A stretch of 64,000 nt of DNA from Thermogutta terrifontis (GTDB lineage Bacteria; Planctomycetota; Planctomycetia; Pirellulales; Thermoguttaceae). Where the stretch lies: positions 1,302,001 to 1,366,000 of the forward strand of contig NZ_CP018477.1 of assembly GCF_002277955.1 (NCBI RefSeq). Reading direction: 5' to 3'. Below, one piece after another: positions 44,459 through 54,151 of this stretch (the stretch's first letter is position 1; the number at the start of each line of letters is the position of its first letter). The notes below the pieces were generated by a model. The model saw nothing but the letters and a program-made list of their open reading frames with translations, did no database searches and was not told the DNA's origin. The translations under genes and the position numbers were made by a program.

Positions 44459-45520
44459 TCAGGCTGCCCGGCGCCATTCCCTGACCGCGCGTGGCCGCAA
44501 CGGCTCGCCCATTCGGTGAAGCTCAAGCGACTGAATGACGGCCTCCGCGAGAGCCACGGCCTCCAGGCCGCTCTCGCCGGTCACCAGCGGGGGACGGCCC
44601 GTCCGCACGGCTTCCGCGAAGTCGCGAAGTTCTTCTTCCAGGGGGTCCTGGTTGCTGACGGTGAGCTCCCGATGATCAAAATACTGGGGTTCGAAAGCCT
44701 GCCTGAGCTCTTCCAGCTCCGTGCCCGACAACCGTGTGATATCCAGCTTGCCCTCGAGGAGTTTTCTTCCCAGGTGACACACGGTTGTTTTGCGCGCGGC
44801 AAAGTCGATGTCGATAATCGCGTCACGCGTCCAAACCCGCATCCATCGGGCTGGTTGCTTGTCGATTCGGGAGGTCTTTAATAGGGCAGTTGCCCCATTG
44901 GCAAAGCGAAGTTCCGCTTGTGCCGTGTCCTCATGGGGACCGAGGAGGGCGATACCCGTGGCATGGACCTCAGAGAGCGGCGCCGCGATCATCGCCCGTA
45001 TCAGATCCAGGTCGTGGATCATCAGGTCGAGGACGCATCCGATATCTGTGGACCGGAAACTGAAGGGGCCCTGCCGGACCGTTTCCACGAGCCAGGGGTC
45101 ATGCATGTGGGGAACAGCAGCCTGGAACGCAGGATTGAACCTCTCAATGTGACCCACCTGCAGGACAAGTCCCGATTGGCGTGCCAGATGGACGAGTGGT
45201 TCGCCCTCTGTTACGCTCAGGGCCAGGGGTTTTTCGACGAAAACATGCCGACCTTTCACGAGGCATTCCTCCACGATGCCGGCATGCGTGGAAGCGGGGG
45301 TGGCGACCACCACGGCATCACAGACGGCAAGGAGCGGTCGGTAATCTTCCCAGGCCGGGCAATCGCACTCCGCGGCAAGTGCGAGCCGCCGGGCCTCTAC
45401 CGGGTCGGCGATGCCGGCGAGCGCCACGTTGGGAAGCCGTTTGATTTTTCGCGCGTGAAAAGTTCCCAGCCGACCAGCACCAATCACGCCAATACGCAAG
45501 GGTGTATGTGAATCGGGCAT
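44459..45520 (-). CDS. Gfo/Idh/MocA-family oxidoreductase of the LpxC group
   Basis: A 353-residue cytoplasmic NAD(P)-dependent oxidoreductase with the Rossmann motif IGVIGAGRLGTFHARK, the catalytic EKPLAL motif and the C-terminal domain segment CVLDLMIHDLDLI, whose Asp and His are typical of sugar-nucleotide dehydrogenases of this family. It lies 175 bases downstream of lpxC on the same strand, after an ompH-like gene. In other bacteria a Gfo/Idh enzyme (GnnA) oxidises UDP-GlcNAc at C3 for 3-amino lipid A; the location makes a lipid A or sugar-nucleotide role plausible. No GnnB-like aminotransferase is visible, so this stays inference. Confidence 0.85.
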   Translation of the reverse strand: MPDSHTPLRIGVIGAGRLGTFHARKIKRLPNVALAGIADPVEARRLALAAECDCPAWEDYRPLLAVCDAVVVATPASTHAGIVEECLVKGRHVFVEKPLALSVTEGEPLVHLARQSGLVLQVGHIERFNPAFQAAVPHMHDPWLVETVRQGPFSFRSTDIGCVLDLMIHDLDLIRAMIAAPLSEVHATGIALLGPHEDTAQAELRFANGATALLKTSRIDKQPARWMRVWTRDAIIDIDFAARKTTVCHLGRKLLEGKLDITRLSGTELEELRQAFEPQYFDHRELTVSNQDPLEEELRDFAEAVRTGRPPLVTGESGLEAVALAEAVIQSLELHRMGEPLRPRAVREWRRAA

Positions 45521-45695
45521 GGTGTGTCAAAAACCTAACACACGAAACGTGTCTCAAAGTTCTCCGTGGGATCGCCGCCGAAGCCACGCGGCGCATTTGC
45601 TGGGCAAGCTTTCGGTGTCAATCAAGCGGTCTTTCCCGGACCGTCGATTCGGCGCGGAGGCATCGGTTCCCCATTTAACTTTTGGTAGCCGGGTT

Positions 45696-46571
45696 TCATG
45701 CGCACGATCGCAGGGAATCTACGGCGGGAAACTGCCGGATGAGCTGCAAGCCCAGTTGGGCGTTCAGCCGGTGACCGCTGCGATAGGCGCAAAATCGGCC
45801 CACCAAATCACATCCACAAAGTGCCAGATCTCCCACCATGTCGAGCAACTTGTGCCGAACACACTCGTCGGGAAACCGCAGTTCGTTGTCAATGGGCCCG
45901 TGCTCATCGAACACGAGCAGATCCCGCGGCGTGGTGCGACGTCCCAAACCCTGGGAGAGAAGCCATTCCGCTTCCTCCTTGAGCATGAAGGTACGGCATG
46001 GGGCGAGTTCCCGGCGAAACGTCTCGGGGGTCAAGGTGAGACCGAAACTCTGCCGTCCGATCGGCCCCTCTGGCCCATAGTCCAGGAGATACCGCATGAA
46101 ACATTCCTTGCCCAGCCCGGGACGTGCCTCGAACCAGCAGCCATTCTCCTCCACGCGCACAACGGCGCTCAGGACGCGCACCGGGCGTGGCATGGATTGC
46201 TTGATAATTCCCGCCGCCAGAAGGGCTTCCACGAAAGGCAGGGCGGAGCCATCGCAGCCCGGCATTTCGGGGGCGGTCACGGCGACCTCACAATTATCGA
46301 TCTGCAGGCCGCCCAGCGCCGCCATGACGTGTTCCACCATTTCCACCCGAACGCCCCGGTATTCGAGACAACTCCGCCGCGGCATTTCGATACGATATTC
46401 CAGCCGGGCGGGAATTCGCGGGCGATGGCGGAGGTCTTCACGCACAAACACCACTCCTGTGTTGGGTGGTGCCGGCCGAAACTCCACGCGGCAGTCTTCA
46501 CCCGACCAGTATCCGAAGCCCTCGACGGCCACCGGGCGAGCAATCGTTTGCTGTGATCTGAAGGAGAGCAT
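45696..46571 (-). CDS. lpxC: UDP-3-O-acyl-N-acetylglucosamine deacetylase
   Basis: LpxC removes the acetyl group from UDP-3-O-acyl-GlcNAc, the committed step of lipid A synthesis. The 291-residue protein has the zinc ligands His81 (EHVMAALGGL), His240 and Asp244 (HKLLDMVGDLAL), the general acid/base His267 (SGHRLNAQL) and the family stretch EMPGCDGSALPFVEAL. Its presence indicates an outer membrane with lipid A, as in most planctomycetes. It starts 69 bases after the Skp/OmpH gene on the same strand. Confidence 0.94.
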   Translation of the reverse strand: MLSFRSQQTIARPVAVEGFGYWSGEDCRVEFRPAPPNTGVVFVREDLRHRPRIPARLEYRIEMPRRSCLEYRGVRVEMVEHVMAALGGLQIDNCEVAVTAPEMPGCDGSALPFVEALLAAGIIKQSMPRPVRVLSAVVRVEENGCWFEARPGLGKECFMRYLLDYGPEGPIGRQSFGLTLTPETFRRELAPCRTFMLKEEAEWLLSQGLGRRTTPRDLLVFDEHGPIDNELRFPDECVRHKLLDMVGDLALCGCDLVGRFCAYRSGHRLNAQLGLQLIRQFPAVDSLRSCA

Positions 46572-46639
46572 CCAGGTCGTAAATCGTTATCCAAGGGTTG
46601 ACAGTTCTGCCGACAGACCAATCACCGCTGTTGCCACTC

Positions 46640-47341
46640 TCACCGCAAGGTGCCCGGAGTGGTTGGCCGAGGATAACCGCCCTGGTTGGGAACCACCGGC
46701 AACGAATTCGTGGAGGCAGATGTCGTCGCCGACTGAGCCCGGGCGTTAAGCCGCTGGAGGACTATGGGAGTCAGGTCCAGCTCGGGCGCTTTGTAGACGA
46801 TCAGCTGGTTGATGTAGCGGAGGACATCGTCGGGCGAATTCGGATCGACCTCCTGACCGTTGAACCGCAGGACCATCACGATTCCGTTGGCCGCGGCGAG
46901 ATACTGGATCTCGTTGACGATTTCCTGATACGTAGCGTAATGGAGCTTGGCTTCCCGCAGCAGGAATTCCTTGCGTTTCTTGATGACTTCCGCCTCAAAA
47001 TCCTTTTGCCGCTTAACGAGAGTGTCATCAATTTGATTGTAAGTGGAAGATCCCGGCTGATGGTCCTTGAGTTGTTCGGCGAGCGCCTTAAGGGACTCCT
47101 GTTCCCGCTGGGCCCATTGCTCCACGGCAGCGGCTTCGGACCTCAAAGCACTCATTTCTTGCTTGAAGCGAAGGTGGTTTTTAAAGATGTACTCGATATC
47201 CACCACTGCGATATTGCGGACGGCCGAAGGCCGCACTGGAGTTGCAGGAGGTGCCACCTGTTGCGCAGCCAGTTGATAGACGAGAGTTCCACTGACACAG
47301 AGGAGTCCCGCTCCCAGCCAAAGCCAGTGCCTTTTCAACAT
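46640..47341 (-). CDS. OmpH/Skp-family periplasmic chaperone
   Basis: A 233-residue Skp-like chaperone for outer-membrane proteins. A signal sequence (WLWLGAGLLCVSGTLVYQLA) is followed by the family's first strand IAVVDIEYIFKNHLRFKQEM and a long coiled coil (about 60-145, for example QWAQREQESLKALAEQL and KKRKEFLLREAKLHYATYQE). The end is closed by EIQYLAAANGIVMVLRFNG and a Pro/Ser-rich tail. The ATG at 47341 has GGAGGA at spacing 7. It heads the run ompH-lpxC-Gfo/Idh, an outer-membrane biogenesis grouping. Confidence 0.9.
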   Translation of the reverse strand: MLKRHWLWLGAGLLCVSGTLVYQLAAQQVAPPATPVRPSAVRNIAVVDIEYIFKNHLRFKQEMSALRSEAAAVEQWAQREQESLKALAEQLKDHQPGSSTYNQIDDTLVKRQKDFEAEVIKKRKEFLLREAKLHYATYQEIVNEIQYLAAANGIVMVLRFNGQEVDPNSPDDVLRYINQLIVYKAPELDLTPIVLQRLNARAQSATTSASTNSLPVVPNQGGYPRPTTPGTLR

Positions 47342-47753
47342 GATCTTCCTCCTTGAAGTACTGTTGACGGTCGCTCCTGACCAAAAATCACTTCCTAAGA
47401 GTACCGATTTGCTTGCGACGCGTCGAGACCAGTTCCGAATTCTCAAAAGGCGAAAGTAAAAGGCCGGGAGAAACGAGACAGCTCATTCGGGTTCGGGGCC
47501 TGGCAGACGGGAAGCCGACCGCTGAATCGCTTCCCGAACCTTCCCTTTACCCCCGTTGCCCTCAGTCGTTAGAATCCACATTTCTGACGCATTTCCAGCA
47601 GAATTAAATCTTGCGTATTTGCCCAACTGCACCCCGATCAGAGGGGGGTATTTGCCACCGATATCGGGGTTCGGCGCTGAATAAATCGGCCGGCGACAGA
47701 CGCCAGCCCATAAGGACTAACTCTACTGGCTGAATGACGCGAGGGACTGCCCT
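47342..47753. other. Divergent spacer between ompH-like gene and leuS
   Basis: 412 bases without a gene. A possible leuS promoter is noted at 47546-47575. No T-box or other leader structure is recognised. Confidence 0.45.
47546..47575 (+). promoter_or_regulatory. Possible leuS promoter
   Basis: TTTACC (47546-47551) and TAGAAT (47570-47575) are separated by 18 bases. The -10 matches at five of six positions. It would give a leader of about 170 bases. Confidence 0.3.
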
Positions 47754-50621
47754 ATGCCACGTTATAACCCGTCGATCATCGAGCCCAAATGGCAACGTTA
47801 CTGGGAGGAAAACAAGACGTTTGCCTGTCCGCGGCTTCCCACCGGACCGAAGTTCTACGTGCTGGACATGTTCCCCTATCCGAGTGGCGAAGGGCTCCAC
47901 GTGGGGCATCCCGAAGGTTACACGGCCACGGATATCATGGCCCGTTACGCCCGAATGAAGGGCAAGTGCGTGCTCCATCCGATGGGCTGGGACGCCTTTG
48001 GACTTCCCGCGGAACAGCATGCAAAACGGACTGGAGAGCATCCCCGAATAGCAACCTACCGCAATATCGCGAACTTCCGTCGGCAGCTTAAGATGATCGG
48101 CTTCAGTTACGATTGGGATCGGGAGTTCGCCACAACGGATCCAGACTATTTTCGCTGGACGCAGTACATTTTCTTAATCCTGTACGACACCTGGTACGAC
48201 ACCGAACAGCAGCGCGGACGGCCGATCAGCGAACTGCCCATTCCGGAAGAAATTGCCGCTCAGGGAGAGGATGCTATCGAGCGTTACCGCGATGAACACC
48301 GTCTCGCCTACCAATTGGAAGCTCCGGTGAATTGGTGTCCGGCTCTCGGCACTGTGCTGGCCAACGAAGAGGTGGTGGGAGGTGTCAGCGAGCGTGGCGG
48401 TTACCCGGTCATCCGCATCCCGTTACGGCAGTGGATGCTGCGGATCACGGCATATGCCGATCGCCTGGAAAAAGACCTTGATCTCCTCGATTGGCCAGAG
48501 AGCATCAAAACGCTTCAGAGAAACTGGATCGGCCGAAGTGTCGGAGCGGAGGTGGATTTCTTCATCGGGACGTTCTGGCAGCAGCCTGGCATTCCATCCC
48601 GCCGAGAATATGAGGGTTGGTGCCGCGATCGGGAGCTGGCCGGTTTTCCCAAGAAACCTGATGAAGCCTGCCTGCGGATATTCACCACTCGGCCTGATAC
48701 TCTGTTCGGTGCGACCTATATGGTGATTGCCCCCGAGCATCCTTTTGTGGACCGACTCACCCTCCCCGAATACCGCGAGGCCGTCGAGGCCTATCGCGAA
48801 CAGGCCGCCCGAAAAAGCGATCTCGATCGCACGGAACTGTCCAAGGAAAAGACCGGGGTCTTTACGGGATCGTATGCAATCAACCCGGTCAATGGCGAAC
48901 TGATTCCCATCTGGATTGCGGACTATGTGCTGGCCACCTATGGAACAGGGGCGATCATGGCGGTGCCCGCCCATGACACCCGCGACTTTGAATTCGCCAA
49001 GCAATACAACTTGCCCATTATTCCCGTGGTCGATCCTGGTGACCGGCCGGGTGTCTCGCGGGAAGATGTGCTGGCCGGAAAGGTCGCGTTTGTGGAAGAT
49101 GGTGTGGCGATCAATTCCGGACCGTACAACGGCCTGCCCACGGCCGAGTTCAAGAAAAGAATCACCGAAGACCTGGCGCGTCGCGGCCTGGGACGCGAGG
49201 CGGTCAATTATCGGCTGCGGGACTGGATCTTCAGTCGTCAGCACTTCTGGGGAGAACCGTTCCCCATTCTTCACGAACTCGACGACCAGGGGCGACCGAC
49301 GGGACGCGTGCGACCGCTCTCCCCGGAAGAATTGCCGCTCGATCTGCCTGCCGACATGCCGTTCGATGCCAAGCACGAAACGCCTGAACCTCCCCTGGAG
49401 AAGGCTCCACCAGAGTGGCTGTATGTGACACGGGACGGAAAACGCTACAAACGCGAAACGAACACCATGCCGCAATGGGCGGGATCGTGCTGGTACTACC
49501 TGCGGTTCATCGATCCCAAAAATGATCGTGCCCTGGTGGATCCCGAACTGGAAAAGGCCTGGATGCCAGTCGACCTTTACGTGGGCGGAGCAGAGCATGC
49601 GGTGCTCCATCTGCTCTACGCGCGATTCTGGCACAAGGTCCTCTACGATCGGGGCCTGGTGAGCACGCCCGAGCCCTTCCAGAAGCTCGTCAATCAGGGC
49701 ATGATCCTCGGCGAGCTGGAATACACAGGTTACCAGGACGAATCCGGAGCCTGGGTTAGTGAGGACGACATCGAAGAAATCGGCGAGATGCGATTTGTGG
49801 TGAAAGCCACACGCAAACCCGTGCGGCCGATCAAACTCCGCGCGGACCAGGTGGAAAAGCGGGGAGACGTTTTCGTCCTCAAAGAGAATCCTGCCATTCG
49901 CGTCGATGCCCGGGCGTATAAGATGTCCAAGAGCCGGGGCAATGTGGTCAATCCTGATGATATTGTTCGCGAGTACGGAGCCGATTCCTTGCGGCTTTAC
50001 GAAATGTTCATGGGACCGCTCGAGTCCACGAAGCCGTGGAGTATGGAGGGCGTTCACGGTGTGCGTGGCTTCCTCGACCGTGTGTGGCGGATGATTGTGG
50101 ATGAGCGGGCGGAAGAGGCACGGCTCAACCAGGCTGTTCAGGATGTAGAGCCTACCGAAGAGCAAAACCGCGTGCTCCACCGCACGATCAAAGCGGTGAC
50201 CGAGGACGTGGAGCGAATGGAGTTCAACACCGCCATCGCCCGCATGATGGAATTTGTCAACTTCTTTCTCAAGCAAGAAGTGCGGCCGAAAAAGGTGATG
50301 GAGACCTTCGTATTGCTGCTCTCCCCGTTTGCGCCGCACATTTGCGAAGAATTGTGGCAGCTTCTCGGTCACAATCAAACGCTGGCCTACGAACCCTGGC
50401 CGGAGTATGATCCGGAACTCGTGCGGGAACGGCAGATCGAAGTGCCGATTCAGATCAACGGCAAACTTCGCGGACGGATCGTTGTCCCCCCGGACACCGA
50501 CCAGGAAACCCTTGCAAAGCTCGCCCGGGCGGAGCCGCGGATCGCCTCTTTGCTGGAGGGGAAGGAGATTGTGAAGACGATCGTTGTGCCCGGGCGACTG
50601 GTTAATTTCGTAATCAAATAG
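47754..50621 (+). CDS. leuS: Leucyl-tRNA synthetase
   Basis: A 955-residue class I aminoacyl-tRNA synthetase charging tRNA(Leu). The HIGH motif is [12 protein letters not shown] (about residue 50) and KMSKS is [16 protein letters not shown] (about 723). The CP1 editing domain includes [20 protein letters not shown] and the [18 protein letters not shown] region. The anticodon-binding and C-terminal domains are complete (ending [10 protein letters not shown]). A large insertion within 265-300 and 685-720 makes it slightly longer than E. coli LeuRS. A 651-residue antisense frame is a codon-use shadow. Confidence 0.98.
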   Translation: MPRYNPSIIEPKWQRYWEENKTFACPRLPTGPKFYVLDMFPYPSGEGLHVGHPEGYTATDIMARYARMKGKCVLHPMGWDAFGLPAEQHAKRTGEHPRIATYRNIANFRRQLKMIGFSYDWDREFATTDPDYFRWTQYIFLILYDTWYDTEQQRGRPISELPIPEEIAAQGEDAIERYRDEHRLAYQLEAPVNWCPALGTVLANEEVVGGVSERGGYPVIRIPLRQWMLRITAYADRLEKDLDLLDWPESIKTLQRNWIGRSVGAEVDFFIGTFWQQPGIPSRREYEGWCRDRELAGFPKKPDEACLRIFTTRPDTLFGATYMVIAPEHPFVDRLTLPEYREAVEAYREQAARKSDLDRTELSKEKTGVFTGSYAINPVNGELIPIWIADYVLATYGTGAIMAVPAHDTRDFEFAKQYNLPIIPVVDPGDRPGVSREDVLAGKVAFVEDGVAINSGPYNGLPTAEFKKRITEDLARRGLGREAVNYRLRDWIFSRQHFWGEPFPILHELDDQGRPTGRVRPLSPEELPLDLPADMPFDAKHETPEPPLEKAPPEWLYVTRDGKRYKRETNTMPQWAGSCWYYLRFIDPKNDRALVDPELEKAWMPVDLYVGGAEHAVLHLLYARFWHKVLYDRGLVSTPEPFQKLVNQGMILGELEYTGYQDESGAWVSEDDIEEIGEMRFVVKATRKPVRPIKLRADQVEKRGDVFVLKENPAIRVDARAYKMSKSRGNVVNPDDIVREYGADSLRLYEMFMGPLESTKPWSMEGVHGVRGFLDRVWRMIVDERAEEARLNQAVQDVEPTEEQNRVLHRTIKAVTEDVERMEFNTAIARMMEFVNFFLKQEVRPKKVMETFVLLLSPFAPHICEELWQLLGHNQTLAYEPWPEYDPELVRERQIEVPIQINGKLRGRIVVPPDTDQETLAKLARAEPRIASLLEGKEIVKTIVVPGRLVNFVIK

Positions 50622-50685
50622 GCCGCGGGAAGGTTATCAATTGGGAAATAGATGCCACGGGGGAGACGGCGTCCCGCACATCACC

Positions 50686-51675
50686 TCAGTCCCCCAAACT
50701 GATCGTCCGCATCGTGTCGCGGTGCGTGAGATACCAATTGACGCATCGCGCGATGCCTTCTTCGATGGGTACCATTGGCGCCCAGCCCAGGAGTTCTTTT
50801 GCTTTGTGGATATCCGCCCAGGTGGCGCGGACATCGGCCGGATGCGGCGGACGCCGCTCGATTTTCGCCTGTTTTCCCAGTTTTTCCGAAATCAGGCGAA
50901 TCACGTGGTTCAGCTCCACGGAGCGATCGCCGCCCAGGTTGATGATCTCGTAGCCCAACGGGCGAAGGGCGGCGATGGTGCCCGCGGCAATGTCGTCCAC
51001 ATAGGTGAAGTCCCGTTTCTGCGTGCCGTCTCCGTACACGATGATCGGCTCGTCTTCCGCGATTTGACGGATGAAACGGAAGATGCTCATGTCTGGCCGG
51101 CCCGCTGGACCGTAAACCGTGAAGTACCGCAGCACCGTGACGTCCAGTTTGTGCAGGTAGTGATAGGTAAACGCCAAAGTCTCGGCCGCCTTTTTCGAGG
51201 CCGCATAGGGCGACAGCGGACGGTTGGTGTCGGCATCTTCACGATAGGGAACGGGATTGTGGGCCCCATAGAGGCTGGAAGTGGAGGCGAGGATGAATTT
51301 GCTGATCCCATAACGGCGGCAGAACTCTAAGAGGACCAGAGTTCCCGTGCAGTTGGCTTTGTAATAGACGGCTGGATTGCGAACGCTTGCCCGTACCCCC
51401 GCCCGGGCTGCCAGATTGATGACGGCCGATAAGGCAGGCTTGCCCGCCCTGGCAAACGCGTTTTCCACCTGTGCTTCATCTGAGATGTCGACTTGCTCGA
51501 AGCGAAACTGGGGGAATCTTTTCAGGTTATTCAGACGCCACTCTTTCAACCGCGGATCATAGGCGTCGTTGATCTCATCCCAGCCGAGCACTTCGTGGCC
51601 CTGTGCGAGCAGCATCTCGCAAACGCGGGAGGCGATAAAACCAGCACAACCCGTCACCAGATAGCGTTCGCCCAT
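50686..51675 (-). CDS. NAD-dependent sugar-nucleotide epimerase (UDP-glucuronate 4-epimerase-like)
   Basis: A 329-residue extended short-chain dehydrogenase. The NAD-binding motif is YLVTGCAGFIASRVCEMLL (the third Gly of GxxGxxG is Ala). The catalytic YxxxK is in PYAASKKAAE and the Ser/Thr is in LASTSSLYG. Features such as RYFTVYGPAGRPDMSIFRFI and GDGTQKRDFTYVDDIA match UDP-glucuronate 4-epimerases and related dehydratases. It probably supplies an activated uronic acid or hexose for surface polysaccharide. The ATG at 51675 follows AGGTGG; the frame start at 51696 is less likely. It converges with leuS. Confidence 0.92.
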   Translation of the reverse strand: MGERYLVTGCAGFIASRVCEMLLAQGHEVLGWDEINDAYDPRLKEWRLNNLKRFPQFRFEQVDISDEAQVENAFARAGKPALSAVINLAARAGVRASVRNPAVYYKANCTGTLVLLEFCRRYGISKFILASTSSLYGAHNPVPYREDADTNRPLSPYAASKKAAETLAFTYHYLHKLDVTVLRYFTVYGPAGRPDMSIFRFIRQIAEDEPIIVYGDGTQKRDFTYVDDIAAGTIAALRPLGYEIINLGGDRSVELNHVIRLISEKLGKQAKIERRPPHPADVRATWADIHKAKELLGWAPMVPIEEGIARCVNWYLTHRDTMRTISLGD

Positions 51676-52009
51676 CGTCGCCACCTTTTCTTGCATGCCG
51701 TTGGAAGGCTCCTGTTACAGATGGTCTCTGAACCCCGCCGGCGCTCCCGGCACGTTCCGCGTCGGACGCAGCGCTTGGCCCACTGTGTTAAGCCAAAGCA
51801 CCCTCTGTTGGGTGACGTGAGACAGCCGTCGGAACCGCTGTGACGGCGGTCCGCGGTGGCCGAAGGCGAAAAGGCCAGCCGGGTGTCGCCGTCGAATAGA
51901 AACGATGCTATCATAAAAATCGGTTTTGTAAAAAGATCGCCTTCCCCAGGATTGAAGCGGTTTCTCAACGTTCTCACCTGTTTTGTTCCTCGCACAAGGA
52001 GCTTGCATC
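51676..52009. other. Divergent spacer, nothing recognised
   Basis: 334 bases between the epimerase gene and the second ThuA gene. An AAGGAG ribosome-binding site stands at its right end for the ThuA gene; I see no firm promoter or repeat. Confidence 0.45.
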
Positions 52010-52876
52010 ATGAAACGCCGTGAATTCCTCGCTGCGGCAGGCGCTGGCGCTTTAGTTTCGGCCTTGCCCTTCCGCTGGACCGAAGCCTCCTGGAGCAAAC
52101 CTCGGAAAATCCTCTATTTCACCCGCTCGGCAGGCTTTGAACATTCGGTGGTGGCGCGAAAAGGAAAAGACCTCGCCCATTCCGAACGGCTGCTCACGGA
52201 GTGGTGCAAGGAGGTCAACGTGGAGGTGGTATGTAGCAAAGACGGCGGGGTGTTCGATGGCGATCTCGACCAATTCGATGCCATCGCCCTCTATGCGACC
52301 GGTGATTGGACCAGGCCGGTCGATCGGCCGAACGAGCCACCGGCTACCGAGACAGGCGTGAAGCGACTCCTCGACGCCATTGCCGCGGGAAAGGGGGTCA
52401 TCGGTTTTCACGCGGCCAACGATGCATTCCACAGCCGTGGCAGCGAGGTTTCCCCGTTTGTGAAGATGATCGGTGGCGAGTTCCTGAGCCACGGCAGACA
52501 GCAGGAAGCCACGATCCGGGTCGCGTCGCCCAAGTTTCCCGGTTGCCAAAACCTCGGTGAGTCTTTCCGGATGCTGGAAGAATGGTACGCCATGAAGAAT
52601 CTTGCGGATGACCTCCACGTCATCCTGATCCAGGATACCGAGGGCATGGTGGATGCATGCTACCAACGGCCGCCGTATCCCTCCACCTGGGCTCGGATGC
52701 ACGGCAAGGGCCGGGTGTTTTACACTTCCCTGGGACATCGTGAAGATGTTTGGGAAAGCAAGATCATGAAGGACCTAACCCTTGGTGCGCTCGCCTGGGT
52801 GCTGGGAGAAGTGGCCTTCGACCCGGTTCCCAACATCAAGGAGGTGACGCCGGGAGCAAATCAACTCACGCGATAG
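52010..52876 (+). CDS. ThuA-domain protein with Tat-type leader
   Basis: A 288-residue ThuA-like protein. The leader MKRREFLAAAGAGALVSALP carries a twin-arginine motif (RREFL). The domain shows RKILYFTRSAGFEHSVVARK, FDAIALYATGDWT, GKGVIGFHAANDAFHSR and the closing GKGRVFYTSLGHREDVWESK, with the conserved His residues of ThuA-like proteins. The substrate is unknown. The ATG at 52010 lies 8 bases from AAGGAG. It precedes a TIM-barrel isomerase by 215 bases, repeating the arrangement at 19.5-21.4 kb, although the two ThuA proteins are only distantly alike. Confidence 0.88.
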   Translation: MKRREFLAAAGAGALVSALPFRWTEASWSKPRKILYFTRSAGFEHSVVARKGKDLAHSERLLTEWCKEVNVEVVCSKDGGVFDGDLDQFDAIALYATGDWTRPVDRPNEPPATETGVKRLLDAIAAGKGVIGFHAANDAFHSRGSEVSPFVKMIGGEFLSHGRQQEATIRVASPKFPGCQNLGESFRMLEEWYAMKNLADDLHVILIQDTEGMVDACYQRPPYPSTWARMHGKGRVFYTSLGHREDVWESKIMKDLTLGALAWVLGEVAFDPVPNIKEVTPGANQLTR

Positions 52877-52983
52877 ATGGATTGCTGATTCTTCGGTGTC
52901 GCTTGGTAGCCAAAGCACATTTGGCTCGGCCACAACACGCTGGCTGTTATATGTGTCGGTTGACATGCCGATGCTGCCCCAGA

Positions 52984-53018
52984 CCCGGCAGGGGCTTTTG
53001 CGAACAGTCCCTGCCGGG
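52984..53018 (+). terminator. Strong hairpin after the second ThuA gene
   Basis: CCCGGCAGGG (52984-52993) and CCCTGCCGGG (53009-53018) form a perfect 10-bp GC-rich stem with a 15-base loop, 108 bases after the ThuA stop and 74 before the next start. Only ATTTGAG follows, so intrinsic termination is uncertain; an attenuator or dispersed palindrome is possible. Confidence 0.4.
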
Positions 53019-53091
53019 ATTTGAGAACACGCTTTGATTTGGCAGCTCGCCGGGTGGTTTCGATCAGGAGTTGAAGAGGACCGTGCATCCT

Positions 53092-54072
53092 ATGGAGACT
53101 TCATCGGGCACACTTTCCAGACGAGGTTTTCTCGGAGTTGTGGGGACAGCGCTGATCGCACCTCACGTGTCGCTGGCGGGTAGAGCGACACAGCCCGCGC
53201 GATCGGCCACGGGAGACGCCTCGCCCGGCTTCCGATTCTGCCTCAATACGGCGACCATTCGTTCCCATAAGCTGCCGCTACCCGACGAGATCGATCTGGC
53301 GGCGAGGGTGGGCTACGACGGCATCGAGCCCTGGACCCGGGAGATCGAAGAGTTCCTTCAGCAAGGCGGAAAGCTGGCGGATTTGCGCAAAAGGTTGCAA
53401 GATGCCAACGTGCGCGTGGAAAGCGCCATCGGTTTTCCGACGTGGATGGTGGATGACGACGCCCAGCGGGCCAGGGGATTCGATCAGATGAAGCGAGAAA
53501 TGGAGTGGATCGCCGAATTGGGCGGCAATCGCATTGCCGCTCCTCCCGCTGGAGCCTACAATCCGCCGGTACTGGACCTGAAAAGGGTGGCCGAACGATA
53601 CGCCCAACTCCTCGAAATCGGTCAGTCGATGGGTGTTACCCCGCAGTTAGAAATCTGGGGTGGTTCCGCCAATTTAAGTCGTCTCAGCGAGGCTGCATTC
53701 GTTCTGGTGGAGTGTGGACATCCCGATGCGTGCGCCCTTTTCGATGTATTTCATATCTATCGGGGAGGATCGCGACCGGAGGGGCTCCGCGTATTTAATG
53801 GCGCAGCCCTCCACGTTTTCCATATGAACGACTACCCAGGCGATCCACCGCGGGAGAAAATCCGCGATTCCGATCGCGTATTTCCTGGGGAAGGCGTGGC
53901 CCCCCTGACCCAGATTCTCCGTGTCTTACGGGATATCGGATTCCACGGGGCTTTGTCGCTGGAGTTATTCAATCCCCAGTACGCGAAAGTGGAGGTGGAA
54001 ACAGTCGCCCGTCGGGGCCTGGAATCAGTGCGCGAAGCCGTGAAAAAAGCGCTGTCGGCCGAGATGGGCTGA
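53092..54072 (+). CDS. Sugar phosphate isomerase/epimerase with Tat-type leader
   Basis: A 326-residue xylose-isomerase-like TIM barrel. The leader contains SRRGFLGVVGTALIAPHVSL, a twin-arginine motif, so unlike the isomerase at 20.5 kb it is probably exported. Barrel features: FCLNTATIRSHKLPLPDEID, YDGIEPW, VTPQLEIWGGS, ALFDVFHIYRGG (Asp and His), HVFHMNDYPG and GALSLELFN, which supply the metal ligands. A GAGGA lies 11 bases before the ATG at 53092; a TTG at 53071 is an alternative. It forms a pair with the preceding exported ThuA protein. Confidence 0.87.
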   Translation: METSSGTLSRRGFLGVVGTALIAPHVSLAGRATQPARSATGDASPGFRFCLNTATIRSHKLPLPDEIDLAARVGYDGIEPWTREIEEFLQQGGKLADLRKRLQDANVRVESAIGFPTWMVDDDAQRARGFDQMKREMEWIAELGGNRIAAPPAGAYNPPVLDLKRVAERYAQLLEIGQSMGVTPQLEIWGGSANLSRLSEAAFVLVECGHPDACALFDVFHIYRGGSRPEGLRVFNGAALHVFHMNDYPGDPPREKIRDSDRVFPGEGVAPLTQILRVLRDIGFHGALSLELFNPQYAKVEVETVARRGLESVREAVKKALSAEMG

Positions 54073-54151
54073 AAAACGTCGGAAACTTCCACGTGGGTTT
54101 GGCCGACCGACAGCGCTTGCCGCAACGCGAGTCACAAAAACCCCTGCGGGA

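Noticed and set aside
47342-47753. T-box leader for leuS
   Set aside because: No T-box consensus bulge, Stem I features or terminator are seen in the leader, and T-boxes are mainly a Gram-positive feature.
48423-50378. 651-residue open frame antisense to leuS
   Set aside because: The leuS motifs are unambiguous on the plus strand and the antisense product has no recognisable domain.
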